Assembly (NCBI RefSeq): GCF_015557635.1
Contig: NZ_JADNOP010000015.1
Location: 36,992-100,991, forward strand
Direction of reading: 5' to 3'
DNA length: 64,000 nucleotides
From: Fusicatenibacter saccharivorans
GTDB lineage: Bacteria > Bacillota > Clostridia > Lachnospirales > Lachnospiraceae
Shown here: positions 26,576-36,042 of the stretch, piece after piece
Numbering within the stretch: the first letter of the stretch is position 1
Layout: every line of letters begins with the position of its first letter
The notes under the pieces: model-generated
Database searches by the model: none
The model's input: the letters and a program-made list of their open reading frames with translations, nothing else
What the model was told of the DNA's origin: nothing
Program-made: the position numbers and the translations under genes

Positions 26576-26650
26576 CAAGTAAAATTATCAGTATGTAATA
26601 TATCATACTATACATTCCTTAAAATTACTATTTTTATTTGCGCAGATGGT

Positions 26651-26698
26651 AAAAAAGCCGGCAGCGATCCTTTCCATTCAGGATCACTGCCGGCTTTT
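26651..26698 (-). terminator. Terminator downstream of the UPF0210 gene
   Basis: AAAAGCCGGCAG..GATCC and GGATC..CTGCCGGCTTTTTT pair with one mismatch over 18 bp, 12 bp beyond the stop codon of the UPF0210 gene. It marks the right border of the decayed region. Confidence 0.9.
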
Positions 26699-26709
26699 CA
26701 GCTTTCTCT

Positions 26710-28074
26710 TTAGTTTTTAAACGAATGAATCGGTGCCGGGATTCTTCCTGTTCTGTTGACGAATGCCTCGCAGGAGAAGTTGTTGACCGGCATGATCGGT
26801 GCATAGCCGAGGAGGCCGCCGAATTCTACGGTCTCGCCCACGCCTTTTCCGATGACCGGGATCAGGCGGACTGCCGTTGTTTTCTGGTTAACCATACCGA
26901 TGGCAAGCTCATCTGCGATGATTCCGGAGATGGTCGATGCTTTCGTGTCTCCCGGGATGGCGATCATATCAAGACCTACGGAGCAGACACAGGTCATTGC
27001 CTCGAGTTTTTCAATGGTCAGTGCGCCGTCGTTGACTGCGTTGATCATACCCTGATCCTCAGAAACCGGGATGAATGCGCCGGAGAGACCGCCGACATAG
27101 GAAGATGCCATAACACCGCCCTTTTTCACCTGATCGTTCAGAAGCGCCAGCGCCGCTGTCGTTCCCGGTGCACCTGCGTGCTCGAGGCCGATCTCCTCAA
27201 GGATATCCGCAACGGAATCTCCGATCGCCGGAGTCGGTGCCAGGGAAAGGTCAATGATACCAAACGGAATGTTCAGCCGCTTGGAAGCCTCCTGTGCAAC
27301 GAGCTGGCCGACACGCGTTACCTTAAATGCGGTCTTCTTGATCGTCTCGCAGAGTACCTCAAAGTTCTCGCCGCGTACTTTTTCCAGAGCATGTTTGACA
27401 ACACCAGGGCCGGAAACGCCGACATTGATGATGGCATCCGCCTCGGTTACGCCGTGGAAAGCGCCTGCCATGAACGGGTTGTCGTCCGGTGCATTGCAGA
27501 AAACAACGAGTTTTGCGCATCCAAGGCAGTTGTTCTCTTTGCTTGCCTCCGCCGTCTTCTTGATGATCTCACCCATCAGTTTGACAGCATCCATGTTGAT
27601 ACCGGTTTTAGTGGAGCCAAGGTTGATGGAGCTGCAGACAAAATCCGTCACAGCCAGTGCCTTCGGGATAGAACGGATCAGAAGCTCATCTGCTGTCGTC
27701 ATACCTTTGCTTACCAGAGCGGAATAGCCGCCGAGGAAATTGACGCCGACTTCTTTTGCCGCACGGTCCAGAGTCTGTGCAATCGTCACGAAATCCTCCG
27801 GCGTTCTGCAGGCTGCTGCGCCGACTAAGGCAATCGGGGTAACGGAAATTCTCTTGTTTACAATCGGAATACCGAACTCGCCCTCGATCTCCTCACCTAC
27901 GGAAACCAGATTTCTGGCAGTCGTCGTGATTTTGTCGTAGATTTTGCGGTTCAGCTTGTCAAGATTGGAGTCGATACAGTCCATAAGACTGATTCCAAGG
28001 GTAATGGTACGAACGTCCAGATTCTCTTTTTCGATCATCTCGTTCGTTTCCTTTACTTCAAACAGATTTATCAT
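26710..28074 (-). CDS. UPF0210 (PFL-family) protein
   Basis: A 454-residue protein of the UPF0210/DUF711 family, annotated as PFL family protein, without an established reaction. Visible landmarks are [14 protein letters not shown] near residue 24, [15 protein letters not shown] near 133, [16 protein letters not shown] near 168 and a glycine-rich C-terminal part ([19 protein letters not shown]). Full length. It lies 19 bp downstream of an ACT-domain gene, the UPF0237 partner that accompanies this family in many Firmicutes, which suggests that an amino acid or similar ligand controls or feeds it (inference). Confidence 0.88.
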   Translation of the reverse strand: MINLFEVKETNEMIEKENLDVRTITLGISLMDCIDSNLDKLNRKIYDKITTTARNLVSVGEEIEGEFGIPIVNKRISVTPIALVGAAACRTPEDFVTIAQTLDRAAKEVGVNFLGGYSALVSKGMTTADELLIRSIPKALAVTDFVCSSINLGSTKTGINMDAVKLMGEIIKKTAEASKENNCLGCAKLVVFCNAPDDNPFMAGAFHGVTEADAIINVGVSGPGVVKHALEKVRGENFEVLCETIKKTAFKVTRVGQLVAQEASKRLNIPFGIIDLSLAPTPAIGDSVADILEEIGLEHAGAPGTTAALALLNDQVKKGGVMASSYVGGLSGAFIPVSEDQGMINAVNDGALTIEKLEAMTCVCSVGLDMIAIPGDTKASTISGIIADELAIGMVNQKTTAVRLIPVIGKGVGETVEFGGLLGYAPIMPVNNFSCEAFVNRTGRIPAPIHSFKN

Positions 28075-28093
28075 GTCGTTTTTCTCCTTCGCT

Positions 28094-28366
28094 TTAGATA
28101 CGGTGCATCATATTGAAAATATCTTCATGCTGGCAGCGGATGACAACGCCGATGGAACTTCCAAGCTCCTCCAGATCTTTTGCAAGCTCTGCGTTGGATT
28201 TCTCGCTCTTGGAGACGTCCGTTACCATCATCATGTTGAAATATCCCTGCACAATCGTCTGAGAAATGTCTTCGATGTTTACCTGGTTCTCTGCCAGATA
28301 ATTACATACCTTTGCGATAATGCCCACGGTGTCCTTGCCTACGACAGTGATAATTGTCTTCTTCAT
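28094..28366 (-). CDS. ACT-domain protein (UPF0237)
   Basis: A 90-residue protein that is a single ACT domain: [33 protein letters not shown] with the beta-alpha-beta pattern, followed by the second half [30 protein letters not shown]. Free-standing ACT proteins bind small ligands such as amino acids and regulate partner proteins. It immediately precedes the UPF0210 gene on the same strand, and the pair is almost certainly one operon. No direct function is known. Confidence 0.9.
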   Translation of the reverse strand: MKKTIITVVGKDTVGIIAKVCNYLAENQVNIEDISQTIVQGYFNMMMVTDVSKSEKSNAELAKDLEELGSSIGVVIRCQHEDIFNMMHRI

Positions 28367-28465
28367 GTTTCCATTCTCCTTTTTCTGGTTTTATGTCAAA
28401 GCCCCGGAAAAACCGGTAATGGCGGCCTTGCGAAAAACATGGTATGTAGCTCTAAAAATGTATAT

Positions 28466-29263
28466 TTAAACCTCAATTAACGGTGATACTTCACTTCTTT
28501 TAGCGACAGCGAGATGAAAATCACCCGAGTGATACGGATTATCACCCGTTGTGACCTCGCAGGCCACGGTTTCAAAGGCCAGTGCCTCATAATTATTTTC
28601 CTTGCTCAGATGGCCGAGCAGCACTTCCTGCAGATTGTCGTGCAGAATCTCGCAGAGGAGATGGCCTGCCGCCAGGTTCGATAAATGGCCTTTTGCCCCG
28701 GCGATCCGCTGTTTTAACGGATACGGGTACGGTCCGACCGCAAGCATGTTCTCGTCGTGATTTGCCTCTAACAAAACGGCATCCAGCCCGGTCAGATTCT
28801 GAACCGTGTAATCGCTGTAAACGCCAAGATCCGTCGCAATCGCAATCGATTTCCCGCCGGATTCCATGCGGTAGCCGACCGGCTCTGCCGCATCGTGGGA
28901 GATCGTAAACGGATGTACGGCGATGTCTCCCAGTGTAAACGTGTCATCCGCGTGAATCGTGTGAAAAATCCCCTCCGGAAACTTTCCAAGGCTCTTCGTC
29001 TGCTGCATCGCCTGAATTGTTCCATCCGTTGCGTAAATCGGAATACCATACCGGCGCGCCAGCACGCCAAGGCCCTGGATATGATCGGAATGCTCATGTG
29101 TCACGAGAATGCCGTCCAGCTCCTTCGCGCTGCGGTCGAGAACAGCCAGTCCCGCCTCCACGCGCTTTCCGCTGATGCCCGCATCGATCAGAAGGCTTGT
29201 GGTCTCGCTTCCCGCGAAAATGCAGTTTCCGCTCGAACCACTTGCAATACTACAAAGTTTCAT
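28466..29263 (-). CDS. MBL-fold metallohydrolase (YycJ/WalJ family)
   Basis: A 265-residue metallo-beta-lactamase-fold protein. It starts MKLCSIASGSSGNCIFAGSE, typical of the WalJ/YycJ exonuclease-like group, and carries the metal motif VTHEHSDHIQGL near residue 53 and downstream TISHDA and ANHDENML ligands. In Firmicutes WalJ is linked to the WalRK two-component system and genome stability, but here it is next to coaE and polA and no walRK genes are present. Its ATG lies inside the end of coaE (14-nt overlap), so translation is coupled. Confidence 0.88.
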   Translation of the reverse strand: MKLCSIASGSSGNCIFAGSETTSLLIDAGISGKRVEAGLAVLDRSAKELDGILVTHEHSDHIQGLGVLARRYGIPIYATDGTIQAMQQTKSLGKFPEGIFHTIHADDTFTLGDIAVHPFTISHDAAEPVGYRMESGGKSIAIATDLGVYSDYTVQNLTGLDAVLLEANHDENMLAVGPYPYPLKQRIAGAKGHLSNLAAGHLLCEILHDNLQEVLLGHLSKENNYEALAFETVACEVTTGDNPYHSGDFHLAVAKRSEVSPLIEV

Positions 29264-29849
29264 ATTTTTTCATCCTATGGTCTAACTGTTTTTTTGTTTC
29301 CTCAAAATCGCCGCTGTTGTCGATTTCAAAATCGCAGTGGCTGCTGAATTCATCCTCGGAAAGCTGATTTGCCATGATTTCGCGAACTTTCTTCTCGGAA
29401 TAGCCGCGTCCTTCGATCAATCGCTCCTTCCGGACTTCTTCATCCGCATAAATATACCACAGTTCATCACAAATTTCATCATATTTTTCTTCGATTAAGA
29501 GTGCGGCCTCCACAAAGACGTATTCCGTCCCTGCTTTTTCCGCGGCTGCAATGGCTTTTTTGATATACCGTTTTACCGCCGGATGAACGATCGCATTCAG
29601 GGCTTTTAACTTTTCTTCGTCCTGAAAAACGATCTCAGCAATCCGTTTCCGGTCAAGTTCGCCGGTCTCTGTGGTGATCTGTCTGCCGAACAGCTTCACA
29701 ATCTCTCCATAGCATTCGCCGCCCGGCAGCATCACAAGGTAACCTGCCTCGTCCGCCTGGATCACCGTTGCATCATAATTCTGTCCAAGGTACGTGAGCA
29801 CTTCGCTTTTTCCGGCGCCCACGCCGCCTGTAATTCCAAAAACTTTCAT
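29250..29849 (-). CDS. coaE: Dephospho-CoA kinase
   Basis: A 199-residue P-loop kinase for the last step of coenzyme A synthesis. The N-terminus MKVFGITGGVGAGKSEVL holds the Walker A motif (GGVGAGKS, 8-15); QADEAGY, HPAVKRYI and VEAALLIEEKYDEICDELWYIY follow in family order. Length is normal. It starts 34 bp after polA with AAAGGA upstream and overlaps walJ, so polA-coaE-walJ look like one transcriptional unit. Confidence 0.95.
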   Translation of the reverse strand: MKVFGITGGVGAGKSEVLTYLGQNYDATVIQADEAGYLVMLPGGECYGEIVKLFGRQITTETGELDRKRIAEIVFQDEEKLKALNAIVHPAVKRYIKKAIAAAEKAGTEYVFVEAALLIEEKYDEICDELWYIYADEEVRKERLIEGRGYSEKKVREIMANQLSEDEFSSHCDFEIDNSGDFEETKKQLDHRMKKYETL

Positions 29850-29883
29850 TCTTTTGTATCCTTTCGCTCCTGGTATGAGTGCG

Positions 29884-32559
29884 CTATTTTGCCTCGTACC
29901 AGTTGTTTCCTGTGTGCATATCGATCTCGAGTTTGACAGCCAGATGTGCTGCCCCGGTCATCTCCTCTTCCAGGATCTGTTCTGCCTTTTCGAGCTCGTC
30001 TTCCGGCACTTCCAGCAGCAGCTCATCGTGTACCTGAAGAAGAAGTCTGGTCTTTAACTGCTCCTCTTTCAGCCGTTTCGCCACGCGGATCATCGCTATT
30101 TTAATAATATCCGCCGCCGTTCCCTGGATCGGCGCATTCATCGCAACGCGCTCGCCGAATGACCGCTGCATAAAGTTGCTCGATTTCAGCTCCGGCATCG
30201 GCCGTCTGCGTCCGAACATCGTCACGGAATAGCCTTTCTCTTTGGCATCCTCTACGCAGCGGTTCAAAAACTCATGGATACCCGGATACGTCTCGAAATA
30301 CTGCTGGATATAGGCCTCTGCCTCTTTCCGGCTGATGCCGAGATCCTGGCCCAGACCGAACGAACTGATGCCGTATACGATACCGAAGTTGACCGCCTTC
30401 GCATTTCTTCTCTGCAGCGGTGTTACCTCTTCAAGCGGCACATGGAACACTTTCGATGCCGTCATGCGGTGGATATCCTCCGCCTCGCGGTACGCCTCGA
30501 TCAGGTTTTCATCGCCCGACATATGGGCCAGCACGCGGAGCTCAATCTGGGAATAGTCGGCATCCAGAAAGACACAGCCAGGCTTTGGCACGAAGGCTTT
30601 CCGGATCAGACGGCCAAGCTCCATCCGCACCGGAATGTTCTGCAGATTCGGATCGGTACTGCTGATGCGGCCGGTCGCGGTAATGGTCTGGTTAAATGTC
30701 GAATGGATTCTTCCATCTTTCCCGATCACGGCCTGCAGACCGTCGGCGTACGTCGATTTCAGTTTGGCAAGCTGGCGGTACTCCAGAATATCGGCAACGA
30801 GTTTGTGATCCGGTGCGAGCTTTTCGAGCACATCGGCGGCGGTGGAATAACCCGTCTTGGTCTTTTTGCCGCCCGGAAGCTGCAGCTTTTCAAACAGAAT
30901 CACGCCGAGCTGCTTCGGGGAATTGATGTTGAACTCCTCGCCGGCCTCCTCGTAGATCTGTGCCTCCAGCTCTCCGATCCGCTCCGCCAGCTCAGCTCCG
31001 TAAACGGAAAGTGCTTCTTTTTCTGCGGCGATTCCATCCGCTTCCATCTGACGGAGCGTAAACACCAGCGGAATCTCCACATTCCGGTACAGATCCCACA
31101 TGCCCTGCTCCTTCAGCAGCTTTTCCATGTTTTCCTGTGCGGCAAATACAGCATACGCCTGATGACCTGCATACGACTCCTGCTGTTCCGGCGTCATCTT
31201 TCCTGCGGCCGGAATCTTGCTTCCGCCGAAGATCTCTTCCACTGCCGGCACATAGCGGTGTACGTACTCTTTTACGATATCATCGTACGAATACTGTGAT
31301 TTCAATGGATTTAATAAATACGCGGCAATTCCGGCATCAAACAGATGGGCTTCATCGGCGTCCGGCATATCCTTCAGAAATTCTTTTCCGTCCATGACGC
31401 AGAAAACCGGAATCTGCTTCTGCAGCTCAGTCAATTTTTCTTTTAAATAATCTCCGGTCAGGAAACCTTCTGCTGGGAAGTAAACAACATCCGGCTCTCC
31501 GCTTCCATACGCAACTGCCATACCGACAAGTGAACGGCTCCGATCTGCCATCGGTCCGTCCTTCGGGGTTTCTTCTGTCAGAAGAGCGGCTCCTGCCTTC
31601 TCCTCCTTCGCGATGGTTTCAAAGAGTTCTTCCGCCTCGGAAAAATCCGTTACGGTGCGTAGAAAGACGGCATCCTCTGGTTCTGCATTCGTCTCCTCGA
31701 AGCGGCCCAGCAGGTTCTTAAACTCCAGACGTTTGAACATCTCATACGCTTTTGGTGTATAAAAATTCGAGAGTGCCGCTTTTTCACGGTCGAGCTCCAC
31801 CGGCGCATCGGTATCAATCGTTGCAAGTTTTTTGCTTAATTCCGCCAGATCATAATGATCACGCATCGCTTCTTTTGCCTTGTTCGGTTTGATCTCCTCG
31901 AAATGTGCATGCGCATTTTCCAGTGTCTCGTACTGCAGCAGGATTTTCGTCGCGGTTTTCTCGCCGACACCCGGCAGACCCGGGATATTGTCTGCGGTAT
32001 CGCCCATCAGCGCTTTCAGATCGATGATCTGTTTCGGGAGAAGACTGTATTTTTCCAGCACCTCTGCCGTGTGGTAATTTTCAATCGTCGTCACACGCTT
32101 TACGGTCTTTGGAATCCGGATCAGAATGTGGTCCGTTGCAAGCTGCAGCAGGTCGCGGTCTCCGGATACGATCGTAACTTCCATCCCTTCCGCCTCGCAT
32201 TTGCGGCCGAGCGTTCCTAAGATATCATCCGCCTCATAGCCCTCTTTTGTGACAATCTCAATGTCCATTGCTGCGAGCACTTTCTGGATCACCGGGACCT
32301 GTTCGCGCAATTCCTGCGGCATCGGCTTTCTCGTTCCCTTGTACTGGTCATACATTTTGTGGCGGAATGTCGGTGCATGGAGGTCAAACGCCACGGCAAG
32401 ATACTGCGGCTGCTCCTCATCGAGAATTTTAAACAGAATATTCAGGAATCCATATACGGCGTTCGTGTGCAGTCCTTCTGCATTGGACAGATCCGGTACG
32501 CCGTAAAAAGCCCGGTTCAGAATACTGTGTCCGTCCAGTAATACGATTTTATCACTCAT
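29884..32559 (-). CDS. polA: DNA polymerase I
   Basis: An 891-residue family A polymerase for repair and Okazaki-fragment processing. The 5'-3' exonuclease domain (~1-290) keeps its acidic residues (LLDGHSIL, EADDILGTLG, SGDRDLLQLA, GDTADNIPGLPGVGEKTA). The central 3'-5' exonuclease domain looks inactive: the motif I DxE is replaced by LLTEETP-like sequence. The polymerase domain has motif A DADYSQIELRVLAHMS, motif B RRNAKAVNFGIVYG and motif C QVHDELLLE. Its ATG overlaps the stop of the upstream zinc-finger gene (ATGA), so translation is coupled. Confidence 0.96.
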   Translation of the reverse strand: MSDKIVLLDGHSILNRAFYGVPDLSNAEGLHTNAVYGFLNILFKILDEEQPQYLAVAFDLHAPTFRHKMYDQYKGTRKPMPQELREQVPVIQKVLAAMDIEIVTKEGYEADDILGTLGRKCEAEGMEVTIVSGDRDLLQLATDHILIRIPKTVKRVTTIENYHTAEVLEKYSLLPKQIIDLKALMGDTADNIPGLPGVGEKTATKILLQYETLENAHAHFEEIKPNKAKEAMRDHYDLAELSKKLATIDTDAPVELDREKAALSNFYTPKAYEMFKRLEFKNLLGRFEETNAEPEDAVFLRTVTDFSEAEELFETIAKEEKAGAALLTEETPKDGPMADRSRSLVGMAVAYGSGEPDVVYFPAEGFLTGDYLKEKLTELQKQIPVFCVMDGKEFLKDMPDADEAHLFDAGIAAYLLNPLKSQYSYDDIVKEYVHRYVPAVEEIFGGSKIPAAGKMTPEQQESYAGHQAYAVFAAQENMEKLLKEQGMWDLYRNVEIPLVFTLRQMEADGIAAEKEALSVYGAELAERIGELEAQIYEEAGEEFNINSPKQLGVILFEKLQLPGGKKTKTGYSTAADVLEKLAPDHKLVADILEYRQLAKLKSTYADGLQAVIGKDGRIHSTFNQTITATGRISSTDPNLQNIPVRMELGRLIRKAFVPKPGCVFLDADYSQIELRVLAHMSGDENLIEAYREAEDIHRMTASKVFHVPLEEVTPLQRRNAKAVNFGIVYGISSFGLGQDLGISRKEAEAYIQQYFETYPGIHEFLNRCVEDAKEKGYSVTMFGRRRPMPELKSSNFMQRSFGERVAMNAPIQGTAADIIKIAMIRVAKRLKEEQLKTRLLLQVHDELLLEVPEDELEKAEQILEEEMTGAAHLAVKLEIDMHTGNNWYEAK

Positions 32560-32915
32560 AATAATCCTTTCAGCCAGGGTAATTCTATCACTTCAAAATA
32601 GTGCAGAGCCAGGAGCACCAGAAACAGAACGAGAATCAGCATCAGCACCCGGAAAAACGTATCTTTGTACCGGCGGTGTCTCGCTTCTTCCTCTTTTTTC
32701 TCCAGATCGCGTTCCAGAAGTCCTGTCAGATTGTAGGAATCGGGCGCGTCATCCTCGAAATATGCCATCGCACGGTTCACAATAAAATATGTCTCCAGTT
32801 CCTCGTGGCATGTATGGCATTTCCGGATATGGGAAATAAACGGTTCCATCTCTTTCTCCGGCATATTTCCCTGCACGTATGGCTGTATTAATTTTTCTGC
32901 TTCTTTACAGTCCAT
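32556..32915 (-). CDS. Small zinc-finger (zf-HC2-like) membrane protein
   Basis: A 119-residue protein with an anti-sigma-factor-like N-terminus: C3, then H29 and the pair C33/C36 in HIRKCHTCHEELETY. One transmembrane helix lies near residues 87-104 (VLMLILVLFLVLLALHYF) with a short tail outside. This is the layout of zf-HC2 anti-sigma factors, but no ECF sigma gene is adjacent; instead the gene is translationally coupled to polA. Whether it binds a sigma factor or has another role is unknown. Confidence 0.7.
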   Translation of the reverse strand: MDCKEAEKLIQPYVQGNMPEKEMEPFISHIRKCHTCHEELETYFIVNRAMAYFEDDAPDSYNLTGLLERDLEKKEEEARHRRYKDTFFRVLMLILVLFLVLLALHYFEVIELPWLKGLL

Positions 32916-33007
32916 AAAATCCTGCTCTCCTTTTGTATCCGGCCAGTGTTTTCCTCTGGTCGTTTTTTCTGCTATCTACCATCATACACTATTTTCTCAT
33001 AATTTAA

Positions 33008-33040
33008 AAGAGACAACCCGCCGAAAATGGGTTGTCTCTT
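33008..33040 (-). terminator. Terminator of ldhA
   Basis: AAGAGACAACCC and GGGTTGTCTCTT (12-bp stem) followed by TTTAAATT on the minus strand, 38 bp beyond the ldhA stop. Confidence 0.85.
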
Positions 33041-33078
33041 GTTCTCTTATAAGATAACTGTTTTCTAGTGGATTTCCA

Positions 33079-34071
33079 TTATGCACGGACAATGTTCGGG
33101 GTCTCTTTTCCTGCCTCGAAATCCAGTGCATTCTGCAGTGTGGTCTCTGCAATCGCACGCAGTGCTTCCTCGGTGAAGAATCCCTGATGTGAAGTGATCA
33201 TAACGTTCGGGAAGGACAGGAGACGTGCTGTGGTGGAGTGCTCCAGAATCTCATCGGAACGGTTCTCGAATACGTTCGGGGTTTCCTCCTCGTATACGTC
33301 AAGGCCGACGCCGAAGAATTTTCTTGCACGGATTCCCTCGATCAGGTCGTCTGTCTTTACCAGACCTCCGCGGGACGTATTGACCAGGATCACGCCGTCT
33401 TTCATCTTTTTGATGCTCTCGCGGTTGATCATGTGGTATGTGCTGTCCATCAGCGGGCAGTGCAGGGAGATCAGATCACTCTGTGCCAGCAGTTCATCAA
33501 GAGTTACGTACGTAACAAAATCTTTTAAGGATTCATTCTGGTATACATCGTAAGCAATGACTTTCATGCCGAAACCGCGGCAGATTCTTGCCATAGCCGC
33601 ACCGATTTTTCCGGTTCCGACGATCCCGGCGGTCTTCTGATAGAAGTTAAATCCCATCAGTCCGCCCAGGCTGAAGTCGTTTTCTCTTACTTTCGTATAT
33701 GCTTTGTGCATGTGGCGGTTGACCGTCATGGCCAGTGTCATCGCATGCTCAGCTACAGCCTCCGGGGAGTAACCCGGTACACGGCGTACATCAATTCCGT
33801 ATTTTGCAGCTGTCTTTAAATCTACGTTGTTGAAGCCTGCGCAGCGCATCAGGATCAGCTTGACGCCTGCCTCATGCAGTGCTTCTACGGTTTTTGTTCC
33901 GACATCGGAGTTTACGAAGGCGCACACGGCATCGTAGCCCTTTGCCAGGGAAGCGGTTCTTGCAGCAAGGCCGGTTTTTAAATATTCCACTTCAATTTCT
34001 GGAAACTGCTCTTTGGTTCGGTCGAAAGATTCTCTGTCGTAGTTCTGGGTATCGTAAAATAAAATTTTCAT
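33079..34071 (-). CDS. ldhA: D-lactate dehydrogenase (2-hydroxyacid dehydrogenase family)
   Basis: A 330-residue NAD-dependent D-2-hydroxyacid dehydrogenase, most like D-lactate dehydrogenase reducing pyruvate to D-lactate. The start MKILFYDTQNYDRESF, the nucleotide motif GTGKIGAAMARICRGFGMKVIAYD near residue 151, the catalytic arginine zone NTSRGGLV (~235) and histidine in TSHQGFFTEEA (~296) agree. It is a single-gene unit with its own promoter and terminator. The promoter overlaps one, and is preceded by a second, Rex-like operator, so expression should rise when NADH accumulates. Confidence 0.92.
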   Translation of the reverse strand: MKILFYDTQNYDRESFDRTKEQFPEIEVEYLKTGLAARTASLAKGYDAVCAFVNSDVGTKTVEALHEAGVKLILMRCAGFNNVDLKTAAKYGIDVRRVPGYSPEAVAEHAMTLAMTVNRHMHKAYTKVRENDFSLGGLMGFNFYQKTAGIVGTGKIGAAMARICRGFGMKVIAYDVYQNESLKDFVTYVTLDELLAQSDLISLHCPLMDSTYHMINRESIKKMKDGVILVNTSRGGLVKTDDLIEGIRARKFFGVGLDVYEEETPNVFENRSDEILEHSTTARLLSFPNVMITSHQGFFTEEALRAIAETTLQNALDFEAGKETPNIVRA

Positions 34072-34125
34072 AATGTTTTTCCTCCTCGCTTTGCGGTCAT
34101 CTTATTGTTCCCGCTTACAGTCATT

Positions 34126-34154
34126 ACTATACTTCATTGTTAAAACTTTGTCAA
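34126..34154 (-). promoter_or_regulatory. ldhA promoter
   Basis: TTGACA (34154-34149) and TATAGT (34131-34126), 17-bp spacer, on the minus strand, ~55 bp before the ldhA ATG. Confidence 0.85.
34137..34154. promoter_or_regulatory. Rex-like operator, promoter-proximal
   Basis: TTGTTAAAACTTTGTCAA on the plus strand matches the Clostridia Rex consensus TTGTTAANNNNTTAACAA except at two positions of the second half-site. It covers the -35 box and spacer of the ldhA promoter, a position suited to repression. Confidence 0.65.
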
Positions 34155-34162
34155 TGTATTAT

Positions 34163-34180
34163 TTGTTAAAATTTTATCAA
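34163..34180. promoter_or_regulatory. Rex-like operator, upstream
   Basis: TTGTTAAAATTTTATCAA matches the Rex consensus TTGTTAANNNNTTAACAA with one mismatch. Its centre is 26 bp from that of the proximal site, upstream of the ldhA -35 box. Confidence 0.7.
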
Positions 34181-34221
34181 TTAGTAAATTTATTTTCAAC
34201 ATCTTTCACAACAGTACAAAT

Positions 34222-36042
34222 TTACTGGATCACCTCGTCCAGGAACCGGGACGGCTCGACTTTCTTTTCAAACCGTTCCTCCACGTAACAGAGCGTCAGC
34301 TCTTTCCGGGCGCGCGTCATTCCGACGTAGAACATCCGCCGCTCCTCCTCGATCGCCTCCGCAAGGACTGCTTTCTGATACGGCATTACACCCTCGTTGA
34401 CGTCAAGAAGATAGACCTTGTCGTACTCGAGTCCCTTGACGCTGTGCAGGGTGGAAACCATAACTCCTTCCGCACTCTCTGCGCGCTGCTTCTGTTTTTC
34501 CTTCATCTTCTGCTGGTATTCCTCAATATGTGCAAACCAGCCCTCGATGCTTTTCTGGGTCTTTGCCGCCTCCTGCAGCTCGTCCAAAACGGAAATCAGA
34601 TCATCCTCTTTCAGATGGCGGTATGCAGCATATTCCTTCACATACTGTTCATAGCCGATCGCATAGCGGATGTAATTGACCGCGCCGAACGGCGATAAAT
34701 GCGTCAGTGTCGTGATATCCTGCTCCAGTTTGCGGATCCGCTGGCACATCCAGTCTTTTTCTTCGTAATATTCCAGAAGTGCATCGAACGAAACAGTCGC
34801 CTCCTCAAAGGCATCCCGCGACAGATAACGGTTCGGGCGGTTAGCAATCTTTAAAAACTCGCCGCGCTTCCGGCTTCCCATCGCAAGATTCAGATACGTC
34901 AGCAGATCTTTCGCAATCCAGTGGTCATAGAGATCCGGCAGGGCATCCCGCATCTGGAACGGGATCTGTGCTTCCATCAGTTCCTCTACTGCTGTCCGGC
35001 AGCCAAGATTCGTGCGGAACAAAAGCGCCATCTCTTCATACGGACAGCCGTTTTTCTCCGCCTCCCGCAGCTCCTCGGCAACGGCACGCATCTCCTCGCG
35101 CGGGTTCTTATATCCCCGGATTGCAATCGGAGCGCCTTTCTCGTTGTCGGTGGAAATCGCCTTTTCATACCGCTTTTTGTTGTGGTGGATCAGGCATTGG
35201 GACCGCTTCACGATAAATTCCGTACTACGGTAATTTTTATCGAGCACTACCTGCGCCGCGCCCGGGTAATCTTTCGGAAAATTCAGCATGATCTCCGGCT
35301 TGGCCCCGCGGAACTGATAAATCGACTGATCGTCATCCCCGACAATAAAGAGGTTATTTTCCGGCAGCGCCAGCATCCGCACAATCTCATACTGCACGGG
35401 GCTGATGTCCTGAAACTCGTCAATCAGGATATACTGAAATTTCTGCTGCCAGGCGCGGAGGACCTCCGGCCGCTCCAGAAAGAGACGTTTGCACTGCACC
35501 ATCAGATCGTCGAAATCGAGTTTTTTGTTCTCCTTCCGCCATTTCTCATACGCCTCATAGATTTCCCGGAACTTTTCCTGCGGCATGCAGGCGGAATAGT
35601 AATGTTCCAGCGGGATCTGATTATTCTTCACAGTGCTGATCTCACGCGCCAGATTCTCCTCGAGATCTTCTTCCTCCAGGTCTCTCGCATAGTGGTTGAC
35701 CAGCTCGCGCATCAGCCGCTTTTTCTCTTCCTCGCTTAAAATATTGTTGCCGGACATGCGGTACGTATGGCGCAGAATCGCGTAGAATACCCCGTGGAAC
35801 GTTCCAAAGGTGACCTGGGTACTCGTCTTTCCCATCGCCTTCAAATACCGCTCCTTCATCTCTTTTGCCGCCGCACGCGTAAATGTTACGACAAGAATAC
35901 GAGAGGCGGAAATGCCGCTCGTTACAAGCTGGCAGGTCCGCCCCGTAATCACTGCGGTTTTCCCCGACCCCGGTCCGGCAAGGACCATCATGGGGCCGGT
36001 GGTATGCATCACCGCTTTTTTCTGTGAATTATTATATATCAT
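34222..36042 (-). CDS. UvrD/PcrA-type ATP-dependent DNA helicase
   Basis: A 606-residue superfamily 1 helicase. Motifs seen in order are Q-motif [10 protein letters not shown], Walker [15 protein letters not shown] (~22-35), [13 protein letters not shown], Walker [14 protein letters not shown] (~211), [14 protein letters not shown] (~238), and motif [22 protein letters not shown] and [13 protein letters not shown] near the C-terminus. It is ~130 residues shorter than PcrA and lacks the C-terminal tail, so it may be a UvrD-like paralogue rather than the main PcrA. Its ATG overlaps the gltX stop (ATGA), giving a coupled pair. Confidence 0.9.
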   Translation of the reverse strand: MIYNNSQKKAVMHTTGPMMVLAGPGSGKTAVITGRTCQLVTSGISASRILVVTFTRAAAKEMKERYLKAMGKTSTQVTFGTFHGVFYAILRHTYRMSGNNILSEEEKKRLMRELVNHYARDLEEEDLEENLAREISTVKNNQIPLEHYYSACMPQEKFREIYEAYEKWRKENKKLDFDDLMVQCKRLFLERPEVLRAWQQKFQYILIDEFQDISPVQYEIVRMLALPENNLFIVGDDDQSIYQFRGAKPEIMLNFPKDYPGAAQVVLDKNYRSTEFIVKRSQCLIHHNKKRYEKAISTDNEKGAPIAIRGYKNPREEMRAVAEELREAEKNGCPYEEMALLFRTNLGCRTAVEELMEAQIPFQMRDALPDLYDHWIAKDLLTYLNLAMGSRKRGEFLKIANRPNRYLSRDAFEEATVSFDALLEYYEEKDWMCQRIRKLEQDITTLTHLSPFGAVNYIRYAIGYEQYVKEYAAYRHLKEDDLISVLDELQEAAKTQKSIEGWFAHIEEYQQKMKEKQKQRAESAEGVMVSTLHSVKGLEYDKVYLLDVNEGVMPYQKAVLAEAIEEERRMFYVGMTRARKELTLCYVEERFEKKVEPSRFLDEVIQ

